A stretch of 64,000 nucleotides of DNA from an uncultured Collinsella sp. (lineage in GTDB: Bacteria; Actinomycetota; Coriobacteriia; Coriobacteriales; Coriobacteriaceae): contig USQQ01000005.1 of assembly GCA_900556875.1 (NCBI GenBank), positions 50,670 through 114,669 of the forward strand, in the 5' to 3' direction. The translations under genes were made by a program, and so were the position numbers. Positions 35,792 to 43,674 of this stretch are shown piece by piece. The notes beneath the pieces were generated by a model, which did not search any database, was not told the origin of the DNA, and saw nothing but the letters and a program-made list of their open reading frames with translations. The number at the start of each line of letters is the position of its first letter. Positions within the stretch are counted from its first letter, which is position 1.

Positions 35792-36943
35792 ATGGCACTG
35801 CTCAAGCGTAACGACAACAAAGATCAATCTGCCGAGGATTTGGCCGAGGATTTGGGCGAAGGCCAGGCCGAGGGCACGTCGCAGGATGCGTCCGGCTCCA
35901 ATGCCGAGGACGCACCCGGCGAGGATTCCGTGCCCGAGCAGGCTCCCGCCTCCCGCAAGCGCTTCGGCAAGCCCAACCGCAAGCCCAAGCCCAAACGCAA
36001 CCTCCGTGGCGTGGTGCGCATCGAGGAGCTGGAGCAGGCGCTGGCCGACCAGGACCTCGACGACATCGACCCCGACGCGGTCGTATCCATGTATATGCCC
36101 AAGCGCCGCATGGAGCGCATCGGCGCGGCGCTGCTGCGCATGGACAAGCTGCAAAAGGCCCTCGTGGTGCTGGCGCTTGCCTTTGGTGTGCTGTTCGCCC
36201 TGTCGTTTATGCAGGAAAACATGGGCAACTTCACCATCAACCTCAACCGCCTGGAACTGTTCCGCCGCGGCGTGGCCATTGCCGACAACGGCGACTTTAA
36301 CAACGCCACCGCGCGCCTGGCCGCCGATGCCTTGGACAACGGCACCAATATCGCTGCCGAGGACCTGCCCAACAACCTGGACGACATCGACGGCAGCCAC
36401 AACGGCAAGAACTACGTGGCGTACACCTTCTATATCCGCAACGCCGGCAAGACCGATCTGGGCTATAGCGCCAAGCTCAAGGTGGTCAGCGCCAGCAAGG
36501 GCGTGGATAAGGCCGCGCGCGTGCGGGTGTATCGCGACGGCAAGCCCACCACCTATGCGGCGGCTGCGGCCGATGGCAGCCCCGAGCCCAACACCGAGCC
36601 GTTTGCGTCCAAAGACGTGGTGACGACCATCAGCCACAAGAACTTCCGCGTGGGCGATGTGGACAAGTACACCGTGGTCATTTGGCTGGACGGCGACGAT
36701 CCGGAGTGCGTGGACAAGATCATTGGCGGTGCGGTGGAGTTCGGCTTCGACTTTGATTCGTCCGAGACCGACGACTCGAGCCTGTTCATTAAGTTCGTGC
36801 AGGATATTGCCGACACCCTGACCGGCAACGACCCCATTAGCGCGAGCGGCAACGAGGCGCCCGATTACTACAAGGAGCACAACGTGACCTGGAGTAACCG
36901 CCGCAACCAAAAGAACTCGCCCGTAGGGGACGGGGATAAGTAG
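35792..36943 (+). CDS. Membrane-anchored EGxDPxC-family protein
   Basis: A 383-residue protein with a long, highly charged cytoplasmic N-terminus (residues 1-~120: acidic then KPNRKPKPKRN), one membrane helix (QKALVVLALAFGVLFALSFM, ~122-141) and an outer domain. The end, VVIWLDGDDPECVDKIIGG, matches the C-terminal motif of the TYAWF proteins further right. It lacks the TYAWF segment, so it may stay anchored as an assembly platform instead of being cut. Coupled to the PilZ gene. Translation probably starts at ATG 35792 just after CTGATCGCC. Role inferred; the family has no name that I know. Confidence 0.7.
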   Translation: MALLKRNDNKDQSAEDLAEDLGEGQAEGTSQDASGSNAEDAPGEDSVPEQAPASRKRFGKPNRKPKPKRNLRGVVRIEELEQALADQDLDDIDPDAVVSMYMPKRRMERIGAALLRMDKLQKALVVLALAFGVLFALSFMQENMGNFTINLNRLELFRRGVAIADNGDFNNATARLAADALDNGTNIAAEDLPNNLDDIDGSHNGKNYVAYTFYIRNAGKTDLGYSAKLKVVSASKGVDKAARVRVYRDGKPTTYAAAAADGSPEPNTEPFASKDVVTTISHKNFRVGDVDKYTVVIWLDGDDPECVDKIIGGAVEFGFDFDSSETDDSSLFIKFVQDIADTLTGNDPISASGNEAPDYYKEHNVTWSNRRNQKNSPVGDGDK

Positions 36944-36952
36944 AACGAACAA

Positions 36953-36992
36953 GCGCCGGGCCGGGATCGATTTCCCGGCCCGGCGCTTTTGC
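36953..36992 (+). terminator. Terminator, left copy of a duplicated pair
   Basis: GCGCCGGGCCGGGA (36953-36966) pairs perfectly with TCCCGGCCCGGCGC (36973-36986), followed by TTTTGC. The copy at 39261-39300 matches at 37 of 40 bases. The AIPR gene lies exactly between the two. Confidence 0.93.
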
Positions 36993-37166
36993 GGGTAGAT
37001 TGAGACAACGGACCGAATTGGCGTTTGGGCGGCGGTGTATGTTGTCAGTCGCATGACCTCGCTGCCGTATTTCTAAATGTGGCTGCCGCTTGGTGGTTTG
37101 AGATCTTGATCGCCCTAATGAGTGGTGATCTAATTTCGCTTAAGCACATTTAGGATGGAGTGGCGT

Positions 37167-39257
37167 ATGGGCATCACGTTCGACAGATCAGAGTTTAATG
37201 CGGATATCACATCAAAGATGGACGATATTCGTGAAAACTATTTGGATGATGGCGTAGGGGATGATGTCGCCTTCGCCTATACCGTTGCGGCCGTTTTTGA
37301 AGGCGAAGATATTCTTTCCGATGAGAATAGCTTTATCTATACCGATGGGGCCAATGACCACGGTGTTGAACTTTACATTGCGCGCGATGATGGCTACACG
37401 TTCTATCAATGCAAATCGTGCAATTTGGATAATTATCCAGAGGGAAAAGTGTTTGACGCAACACCTGTTAATGAGTTGCAAGAAGCTGTTGAGTTTATTA
37501 CTTCGGATAATGATGCTGGTTCGAACGCCGGTGTGAGGAAACTGAAGCAGGGATATCAATTCAAAAAGGCTAATTGCACCTTAACTGCCGTGCTTGCGCT
37601 TGAGGGTAGACTCAGCGACTCTGCAAGAAAGCGTTTTGAGGAGGTACGTTCTCAAAAAGCCAATGAGGGAATAAATATCTGTCTTTACGAGGAGAATGAT
37701 ATTTATGATTGTTGGCACAGAAATGATGAGGTTGCCAACCGAACCCATATCGAGTTAAAGCTGACTACGCGTGATATTAATGATTGCGTCATATGGCAAA
37801 ACGGCTGGTTCTGTGCTGTCTTGGATGTCAAACCGTTAATTGACGCTATTGCAAAATACGGATATGACTTGTTTGACATGAATGTTCGATCAACGTTGAA
37901 GGGGTCGAACGTGAATGCGGCAATCAAGAAGCAGCTGTCGACTGAAAAGGGTAGAAAGCGTTTCGTCCATCTTAACAATGGAATCGTGATTACCTGCAAC
38001 AACTATGTGAAGCCAAGTCAAGGGGACAGGAAGCCCTCGATTAAGGTGGCTGATGCCCAAGTAGTGAACGGCTGCCAGACCCTGAGCACTATTTTTGACT
38101 TTTACATGGCATCTAACGATAGCGTGAAAGAGAGCATCTGTTCCGATGTGAAGATCATTGCTAAGGTCTTAAATAGCAGTACGGCAAATCAAGATGAGCT
38201 GCTCGACGACATCATCGTCGCATCGAATCACCAGAACCCAATGAATGATCGTAATCTAAAGTCCAATTCTGCCGAGCAGCGAAAGCTGCAGTCTTCTTTC
38301 TATAAAGACCCACTTAAAAAAGAGATGCGTTACTTCTATATCAGGAAGGACGGAGAGCTCGATTCCTTCCTTCAGTCGAACAAGCGTGAGCCAAAGAAAA
38401 GTTACTTCGAGATTAAGGGATCGACGAGAAGGGGCAAGAATCGTTACAGGCATATCGATAACGAAGACCTGGCAAAAATCTGGTGGGCATGGATCGGAAA
38501 CGCTCCTAAAGCCAATGCTGGCGGAGTTAAGTACTTTCGAGACCCGGAGTATTCCTCCGTGTTTGCGAAGAGGCCTTCTCCTGCCCTCTGGGAGCAAATG
38601 AAAAAGCCCAACTTTAGCTATAAAGCCGATTTACTTGAAGATGGACAGCCCACTCAATATCAATTGCTATTGGCAATGGCGGTCGGGCGCTATCTTGAAT
38701 ACCGCGTCAAGCCTGTTGGGACGACGAAGCTGAAAAACGAGGCTCTGGCAAGGCTTGAGGAAACTGGTGTTGTCAGCCCGAGGGCGACTCAACAGGAGAA
38801 ACTCATCGCACTAAATGAAGATAATGACTTTTTGTTTGGTGTTTGGAAGGCTCAGATGGCATTGTCGGTTGCTGAAATTGGATCATTTTTGCTTTGCAAT
38901 AAATATGGAACCCTCGATTCTGATACATGCAAGCGCCTTCTAGACCTCAATGATGTTTCATTTTGGCTAAAGAAGGGCATGGACAAATCTGTCATCGAAG
39001 ACTCTGACATTACTGAAGGGCCCAACCGTTTGCTCGTTCCGCTATATGAGCTGGTTAATCAGGGGCTTCGGGGTTTCCTGAAGGACAACAGGAGGCTAAT
39101 TCTGGGCCAGAGCAGACCAAAGATGTATCTGGGAAGGCGCGAGAATCTTATCGAAATAAAGAAAGAGTGTCTTGAAAGAAACGAACTGTATAGAGAAGAC
39201 AAGTTTGAATTTAAGCCAAGCGGCTGCTCTTATCTTGAGGCATTTCCAGAGGTTTAG
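37167..39257 (+). CDS. AIPR family (abortive infection phage resistance) protein
   Basis: A 696-residue protein. The AIPR signature is seen in DMNVRSTLKGSNVNAAIKKQ, RFVHLNNGIVITCNNYVK and VADAQVVNGCQTLSTIFDFY. The N-terminal 200 residues (DHGVELYIARDDGYTFYQCK) resemble the restriction-nuclease-like region found in relatives (D..ID.I......Y..Q.K). Such proteins are associated with phage exclusion, mostly by genetic or neighbourhood evidence. Base use is clearly poorer in G+C than in neighbours, with many AAT/GAT/ATA codons, so recent transfer is likely. The gene sits alone between two near-identical terminators. ATG 37167 follows GGAG by 6 nt. Confidence 0.88.
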   Translation: MGITFDRSEFNADITSKMDDIRENYLDDGVGDDVAFAYTVAAVFEGEDILSDENSFIYTDGANDHGVELYIARDDGYTFYQCKSCNLDNYPEGKVFDATPVNELQEAVEFITSDNDAGSNAGVRKLKQGYQFKKANCTLTAVLALEGRLSDSARKRFEEVRSQKANEGINICLYEENDIYDCWHRNDEVANRTHIELKLTTRDINDCVIWQNGWFCAVLDVKPLIDAIAKYGYDLFDMNVRSTLKGSNVNAAIKKQLSTEKGRKRFVHLNNGIVITCNNYVKPSQGDRKPSIKVADAQVVNGCQTLSTIFDFYMASNDSVKESICSDVKIIAKVLNSSTANQDELLDDIIVASNHQNPMNDRNLKSNSAEQRKLQSSFYKDPLKKEMRYFYIRKDGELDSFLQSNKREPKKSYFEIKGSTRRGKNRYRHIDNEDLAKIWWAWIGNAPKANAGGVKYFRDPEYSSVFAKRPSPALWEQMKKPNFSYKADLLEDGQPTQYQLLLAMAVGRYLEYRVKPVGTTKLKNEALARLEETGVVSPRATQQEKLIALNEDNDFLFGVWKAQMALSVAEIGSFLLCNKYGTLDSDTCKRLLDLNDVSFWLKKGMDKSVIEDSDITEGPNRLLVPLYELVNQGLRGFLKDNRRLILGQSRPKMYLGRRENLIEIKKECLERNELYREDKFEFKPSGCSYLEAFPEV

Positions 39258-39260
39258 TGG

Positions 39261-39300
39261 GCGCCGGGTTGGGATTGATTTCCCGGCCCGGCGCTTTTGC
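39261..39300 (+). terminator. Terminator, right copy of the duplicated pair
   Basis: It differs from the copy at 36953-36992 at three positions, each C there and T here; two of them fall in the left arm and still pair as G-U. It starts 3 nt after the AIPR stop, ends with GCGCTTTTGC and overlaps the end of the convergent gene on the other strand. Confidence 0.9.
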
Positions 39301-39812
39301 TATGCGGAGGCGTTGTCTGCGGAGGTAGCGCCGTTGCCAGCAGCGTCGTCCAGCAAGAACAGCCGCAGCGCGAACTTGATCGCGTAGCCCGGTTTGACCT
39401 GGGCCGCGTCTCCCATACGTTCGTCAAGGTCGCCGCAGTAGGCGTAGAGGTCGCGGATCAGATCCGCGCCCGAGAGCGTGAACATATAGCCCGTGTCCGA
39501 AAGCGCGTTGGGCGCTGCAGGCAGCCCCGCAGCCGCACAAAAGTTCGCGAGGTCGGGGCCCATGACGGCCTCGTAGTCAATCGCGGCGCCACGGTCCCGT
39601 GCGGCCTGCTCCTGCTTGCGGGTGTACGACAATGCTGCCGCCAGTACAAAGCTGGGCGTGGGCGCGTTGACGTCGTCGGTGGTGGCGACGAGCTTACCGG
39701 CCGCTTGCGTGACCAGCCAAGCGACTTCGCGCTGACAACGAACGGCTTTGCGTGTCACTGGTTTGATGGATCCGGTGGAAACGCTTCCCTTGGGTTGATT
39801 GGCTAAAGCCAT
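39300..39812 (-). CDS. Hypothetical protein, Ala-rich, 170 residues
   Basis: A small soluble protein that I do not recognise. The N-terminus is basic (SIKPVTRKAVRCQREVAWLV); the middle is helical, and the end is LRLFLLDDAAGNGATSADNA. No signal peptide, membrane helix or metal site is visible. GGGAGGG lies before the ATG at 39812. Base composition is like the host. Its 3' end touches the right terminator, so before the AIPR insertion it probably converged directly on the PilZ/membrane-protein operon. Confidence 0.65.
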   Translation of the reverse strand: MALANQPKGSVSTGSIKPVTRKAVRCQREVAWLVTQAAGKLVATTDDVNAPTPSFVLAAALSYTRKQEQAARDRGAAIDYEAVMGPDLANFCAAAGLPAAPNALSDTGYMFTLSGADLIRDLYAYCGDLDERMGDAAQVKPGYAIKFALRLFLLDDAAGNGATSADNASA

Positions 39813-40210
39813 GGGGCCCTCCCAACAAATAGCCCGTCTAGCAGGCAAAAATAACACGTGCCACACCAGTATAGCGAGTGGAGAAAGGCTAGGGTTAAGC
39901 TCGGCAGAGGACGTATGTATGCATTGACGTGGCGCTGCGGTCGCAAGGCTTAAGAGGGACTTACGGCTTTGCGGGAGAGAGGTCAAATAAGGAAAACGAT
40001 GTTCACATAGCACCACATATAACCCGAGGTAGACCTATGAATCTGCCGGAGTGTAGGTTGCCGAAAACTCATAAGGAAATCGTAAGAATTATGGTATTCT
40101 CAATTCCATGTCTAAAGGATGGGCAAGCAACATCCAACACGAAAGCGCGGGCTCCCCTTCCGGGCTTCTCGAGGGTCATCTGGGATGAATGGGGAAAGAA
40201 AGGGGTCCGT
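39813..40210. other. Gene-free region before the first TYAWF protein
   Basis: About 400 bases without a convincing gene. The frame of the next gene stays open from 39929, but the extra residues look non-coding and the ribosome site favours 40211. The 12-mer TTGCCGAAAACT (40058-40069) also occurs at 12019-12030 and 46096-46107. The promoter of the next gene should be here; I cannot fix its boxes. Confidence 0.5.
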
Positions 40211-40978
40211 ATGGATACCAAGGCATTAAAGAAGCAGATGGGCGCCGCCATCGCCATGGTCCTCGTGGCAGCCGTAGCCCTCGGCTCCGCCACCTTCGCA
40301 TGGTTCGTGACGAACAACAAGGTTGACGCCACCACTACGAATATCGCCGCTCAATCTAATGCTGCGTATATGACCATCGAGAATGGCACTGCTGGTGCAA
40401 AAGCTAGTGATAAGACTAGCGTGGTAACTACAATCACTGGTCCGATCAAGCTTTATCCTGCTACATTTGGCGAGCAGTCTGGTTCCACCGAGGGTACGTT
40501 TGCGACTGGTTACGGCAAGGATCTCGATAACGCCACCCTTGCCAGCAATTTGACCACTGTTGGAACTCCTGACCAGGCAGACGAAAAGGGATATGCCAAG
40601 AAGGAGCAATTCAACATCAGCTCTAAGGGGCAGAACCTTAGCGATCTTAAGGTAGAGAGCGTCGAGGGCTCGACGGATGCAGCTGATGGTCAGCTTTTGA
40701 AGACTTCCTTCCGTGTGCTTGTCACTAATGCGGACGCCTCTGCTTGGGTCGTTTATGGTCTTGGGGATAATGGCTACGAAATTAAGCTTTCTTCTGCGGG
40801 TAATAAATCCAAGCCGGCTCTCGGCTCTGTGACCGCTGGTGAAGATACGCTCGTTAATGTTTACGTGTTCTACGAGGGCTCCGATACCAATATTCATACG
40901 AAGAACCTTCAGGAGAATAAGCTCGATGCGTCACAGAGTGTGAAGATCAACTTCACTGCCACGCCGGATAACAAGTAA
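40211..40978 (+). CDS. Secreted TYAWF/camelysin-like protein A
   Basis: A 255-residue protein. A short basic N-terminus and one hydrophobic helix (GAAIAMVLVAAVALGSATFAWF, residues ~10-31, shown in the pattern A-x-A-TFAWF) are followed directly by VTNNKVDATTTNIAAQSNAA. This resembles the SipW-type signal of TasA/CalY, where cleavage falls next to an (S/T)YAYF-like motif. The mature part is rich in Thr, Ser, Ala and Lys, fitting a beta-sandwich surface protein. The C-terminal motif is NVYVFYEGSDTNIHTKN, a variant without cysteine. AAAGGGG precedes the ATG. A terminator follows. Confidence 0.75.
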   Translation: MDTKALKKQMGAAIAMVLVAAVALGSATFAWFVTNNKVDATTTNIAAQSNAAYMTIENGTAGAKASDKTSVVTTITGPIKLYPATFGEQSGSTEGTFATGYGKDLDNATLASNLTTVGTPDQADEKGYAKKEQFNISSKGQNLSDLKVESVEGSTDAADGQLLKTSFRVLVTNADASAWVVYGLGDNGYEIKLSSAGNKSKPALGSVTAGEDTLVNVYVFYEGSDTNIHTKNLQENKLDASQSVKINFTATPDNK

Positions 40979-41004
40979 TCGCAGCTACGATTTATGACTT
41001 GCGA

Positions 41005-41038
41005 GGGGCAGGTTCCCGGCCCGGGACCCTGCCCTTTT
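41005..41038 (+). terminator. Terminator between TYAWF genes A and B
   Basis: GGGCAGGTTCCCGG and CCGGGACCCTGCCC form an interrupted stem, followed by TTTTCC. Gene B starts 25 nt later, so read-through could give less B than A. Confidence 0.85.
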
Positions 41039-41062
41039 CCTTAGCGAAGGGAGGCGACGGGT

Positions 41063-42007
41063 ATGCACGATTCAGTAAAAAGGCTTAAGGTTCAGCTTGT
41101 TGGGGCGGCGTTGACCGTCGTCGTCTCGGCGGTCGCGCTTTCTGCAACTACTTATGCATGGTTTGCTGCGAACAATAGAGTTCACGCCAATACGAGCACT
41201 ATTTCCGCTCAGGCGAACGGGATGGTTCTTCAGATTGCTAAGGGTAATAACGTTACCCATGACGGTTCGGACAAGCAGACCACTGCCAGCTCGGCCGGCC
41301 ACGAAATAAGCCCTTCATCGACCAACGACGCTCAATCTTGGTTCGTTCCCAAGTCCTGGAAAGGCACCGATGTCTCTGGCTACCAGAAGGCCAATACGGA
41401 CGCCAGCGGCAAGTACACGCTGACGAGCGGTACCGATTCCTATTATGCCTACGTCGCCGCTGACTACACCCTCTACACCGTGACGAACACTGGTATCGCG
41501 GACGTTTATCTGGATGGCACGAATCCTGTCACCATCAGGCCTTCCGGCAACGAAACGGATGAATGGTTCAACAAGATTAAGGGTAGCCTACGCGTCGGCA
41601 TTGTTATTAATGACGAGCTTAAGGTCGTTTATGCCCCCGTCGAACCTTCGGCTACTGAGCGTGGCAACGATGTCTTATCAACGATTGGTTGGAGCTGCGT
41701 TGCATCCGAAGGAACGACGACCCAAGCGCCGTCGTACGCGCATATTGCCGGCACGACCCTAACTGACCAGAGCGGCGGCGATTGGGCCGCTACCGGATCG
41801 GGCGGCTCTTATTCCAAACCTGCTGGAGCAAATCCGCGAGCCATCGCGAAGAACGTTGGCTACAACGGCACGAACATGAAGATTGTCATCTGGATGGAAG
41901 GCACCGACTCCGACTGCCAAAACTGGTCCGAGCAGGACAAGAACACCGCTGCTCCGACCTTTGACGTAACGGTCAGTTTGGTCGGTATCGTTCCTGACGG
42001 TAAGTAA
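41063..42007 (+). CDS. Secreted TYAWF/camelysin-like protein B
   Basis: A 314-residue paralogue of protein A. The N-terminal helix ends in VSAVALSATTYAWFAANNRV (residues ~20-39), then HANTSTISAQANGMVLQIAK. The mature part is Thr/Ser-rich and ends in MKIVIWMEGTDSDCQNWSEQ, the EGxDxxC motif with cysteine, then a closing strand (TFDVTVSLVGIV). GGGAGG precedes the start. A, B and the later group share the plan: signal helix, TYAWF, Thr-rich body, W-x-EGxD motif ~25 residues from the end. Confidence 0.75.
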   Translation: MHDSVKRLKVQLVGAALTVVVSAVALSATTYAWFAANNRVHANTSTISAQANGMVLQIAKGNNVTHDGSDKQTTASSAGHEISPSSTNDAQSWFVPKSWKGTDVSGYQKANTDASGKYTLTSGTDSYYAYVAADYTLYTVTNTGIADVYLDGTNPVTIRPSGNETDEWFNKIKGSLRVGIVINDELKVVYAPVEPSATERGNDVLSTIGWSCVASEGTTTQAPSYAHIAGTTLTDQSGGDWAATGSGGSYSKPAGANPRAIAKNVGYNGTNMKIVIWMEGTDSDCQNWSEQDKNTAAPTFDVTVSLVGIVPDGK

Positions 42008-42046
42008 TATTGCGTCAGATCCAATTCATCAATTAAGCCTGCCTGA

Positions 42047-42076
42047 AGGGCCACTTCCAAGGAAGTGGCCCTTTTT
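42047..42076 (+). terminator. Terminator after TYAWF gene B
   Basis: AGGGCCACTTCC (42047-42058) and GGAAGTGGCCCT (42061-42072) form a perfect 12-bp stem, followed by TTTTC. Confidence 0.93.
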
Positions 42077-42137
42077 CGTATGGTGCTCTCACTGCATCGG
42101 CGATAATGTGAGGAACTGTTCTTCCTGGAGGTTCCTT

Positions 42138-43220
42138 ATGGACGGCATCGCTTCTAGTGTTCCGCTGATTGCTCGGCCGAGTTTCGACCGCGCTTGCAGC
42201 TTTGTACCGTCCGAATATGTCCAGGCTTGGGAGTGGTTCTTGCGCGAGGAGCAGCGTGGCGGCCTGTGGGACAAGCTCCCGCATCGCACCAATGCCGACA
42301 ACCCTCAATATCCTTTTCGTCTGACGATTGATTCCGAGCTATTTCCGGTGTCGCGCGATTCGGGCATCTATTGGCCGGGTCGTGGGCGCATCAAGCACCC
42401 GGGTGAGAAGGCCTTCGCCCTCTCGGTGCATAACTCTGCCAACGGTCCTTATTCCGATGTTCCTCCGCTCTATCTCGAGGATGGCACTTGGGTGTTTAAG
42501 TACTCGTCGCAGAGTGCCTCGGTCGAAAACTGGCGTGACCAGGACTACAACCAAAAGATGATCAACTGCATGGAATGCGGCGTTCCCGTTGGCGTGTTCT
42601 TTGCAACGAGCGCCGGCTACAAGGTGCTGGGCCTCGCATTCGTCGAGCGTTACGAACCCGAGAACAGCTGGTTTGTGCTGCACGGCCCCGTCCATAAGGG
42701 TGGACCCGACGCCCGTTTCTTCCCTGATATGAGCTACATGAAGGGCGCTCCGGTCGCGGCGGAGTTTTCCGGTGCTCCGGCGAGCGACGACGAAAAGGTC
42801 CGCTACGCGCTGCGTCGCGAGCGAATCGGCCAGCAGCGTTTTCGCACTGAACTCTTTGAGGCCTACACTGGTCGATGCGCCGTCTCGGGTTGCAATGTCG
42901 ACGAGGCGCTCGAAGCTGCACATATCGAGAACTACTCGGGTCCCAAGTCGCAAGTCGTCAGCAACGGCATTCTGCTGCGCCGCGATCTGCACTCACTGTT
43001 CGACGCCCATCTGATTTCGTTTGAGCTCGTGCGCGGTGACTATCAGCTTTGCGGGTCGTACCTTCTGCAGCATACGGACTATGCGACATTTGCGGGCTCG
43101 GTGTTGCACGAGCCAGACGAACATCGTTTGCGCCCCAACGCCCGTTTCCTTGAGGCTCATCGCGCCGAGTTCGATTTCTCGGAATCGCGGCGTCGGGCGG
43201 AAGCTGTTGCTCCGTATTAG
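42138..43220 (+). CDS. HNH endonuclease with SRA-like N-terminal region (candidate type IV restriction enzyme)
   Basis: A 360-residue protein. Residues ~235-310 form an HNH_2 domain: RCAVSGCNVDEALEAAHIEN, then NGILLRRDLHSLFDAHLISF (metal/catalytic His, Asn and His in place). Residues ~60-200 (DSGIYWPGRGRIKHPGEKAF, SVHNSANGPYSDVPP, YNQKMINCMECGVPVGVFFA) recall the SRA-like reader region in HNH-type modification-dependent endonucleases, which cut DNA with modified bases. No methylase lies next to it, as expected for type IV enzymes. The reader assignment is from memory of family patterns. GGAGG precedes ATG 42138. Confidence 0.75.
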   Translation: MDGIASSVPLIARPSFDRACSFVPSEYVQAWEWFLREEQRGGLWDKLPHRTNADNPQYPFRLTIDSELFPVSRDSGIYWPGRGRIKHPGEKAFALSVHNSANGPYSDVPPLYLEDGTWVFKYSSQSASVENWRDQDYNQKMINCMECGVPVGVFFATSAGYKVLGLAFVERYEPENSWFVLHGPVHKGGPDARFFPDMSYMKGAPVAAEFSGAPASDDEKVRYALRRERIGQQRFRTELFEAYTGRCAVSGCNVDEALEAAHIENYSGPKSQVVSNGILLRRDLHSLFDAHLISFELVRGDYQLCGSYLLQHTDYATFAGSVLHEPDEHRLRPNARFLEAHRAEFDFSESRRRAEAVAPY

Positions 43221-43338
43221 GCGGGTGCGGCCTGTCGCAGTCCAATCATGTCGATTGATCGGATCGCGCCGATCCGCATCGAGTGCTGCGCGATCCTGCC
43301 ATCCTTTCCTCAACAGTTAAAACGGGAAAGGGGAGACC

Positions 43339-43620
43339 ATGGGATGGCGAAGTGATATCGCGCGAGGTGTGTACGGAAACCTACCGCGAGCGTTAATGGA
43401 CCGGAGCCTGTTTCCGCTCATCGAGGCCACCTGCAGCCAAATCTGCCTGCCCTGCCCTCGCTGTGGCGCAGACCTCCCATGCCTAGACATCAGCTTCATC
43501 GACGCCCGCGACAAACACGCTACCGACCCGCGGGCTCGAACGGGCCTGCGTCTTCCAGTCTATCCTCAACAATGCCCAGCCTGCGGTTGCGCCATTACCT
43601 ATGACGAGACGGAGCCGTAG
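43339..43620 (+). CDS. Small zinc-ribbon protein of unknown function
   Basis: A 93-residue protein with two CxxC pairs, LPCPRCGADLPC and PQQCPACGCAITYD, spaced as in a zinc ribbon of about 40 residues. I do not know its role. GGGAAAGGGG precedes the ATG. It follows the HNH nuclease by 118 nt and could be an accessory or an unrelated small gene. Confidence 0.6.
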   Translation: MGWRSDIARGVYGNLPRALMDRSLFPLIEATCSQICLPCPRCGADLPCLDISFIDARDKHATDPRARTGLRLPVYPQQCPACGCAITYDETEP

Positions 43621-43674
43621 CTTCGATGGCTCAATTGCCAGTCCACAAAATCAAGTGGTTTGTCATGCGGTGCG

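Noticed and set aside
39929..40210. Longer start for TYAWF protein A
   Set aside because: The extra 94 residues would bury the signal helix behind a non-coding-looking stretch; AAAGGGG fits the ATG at 40211.
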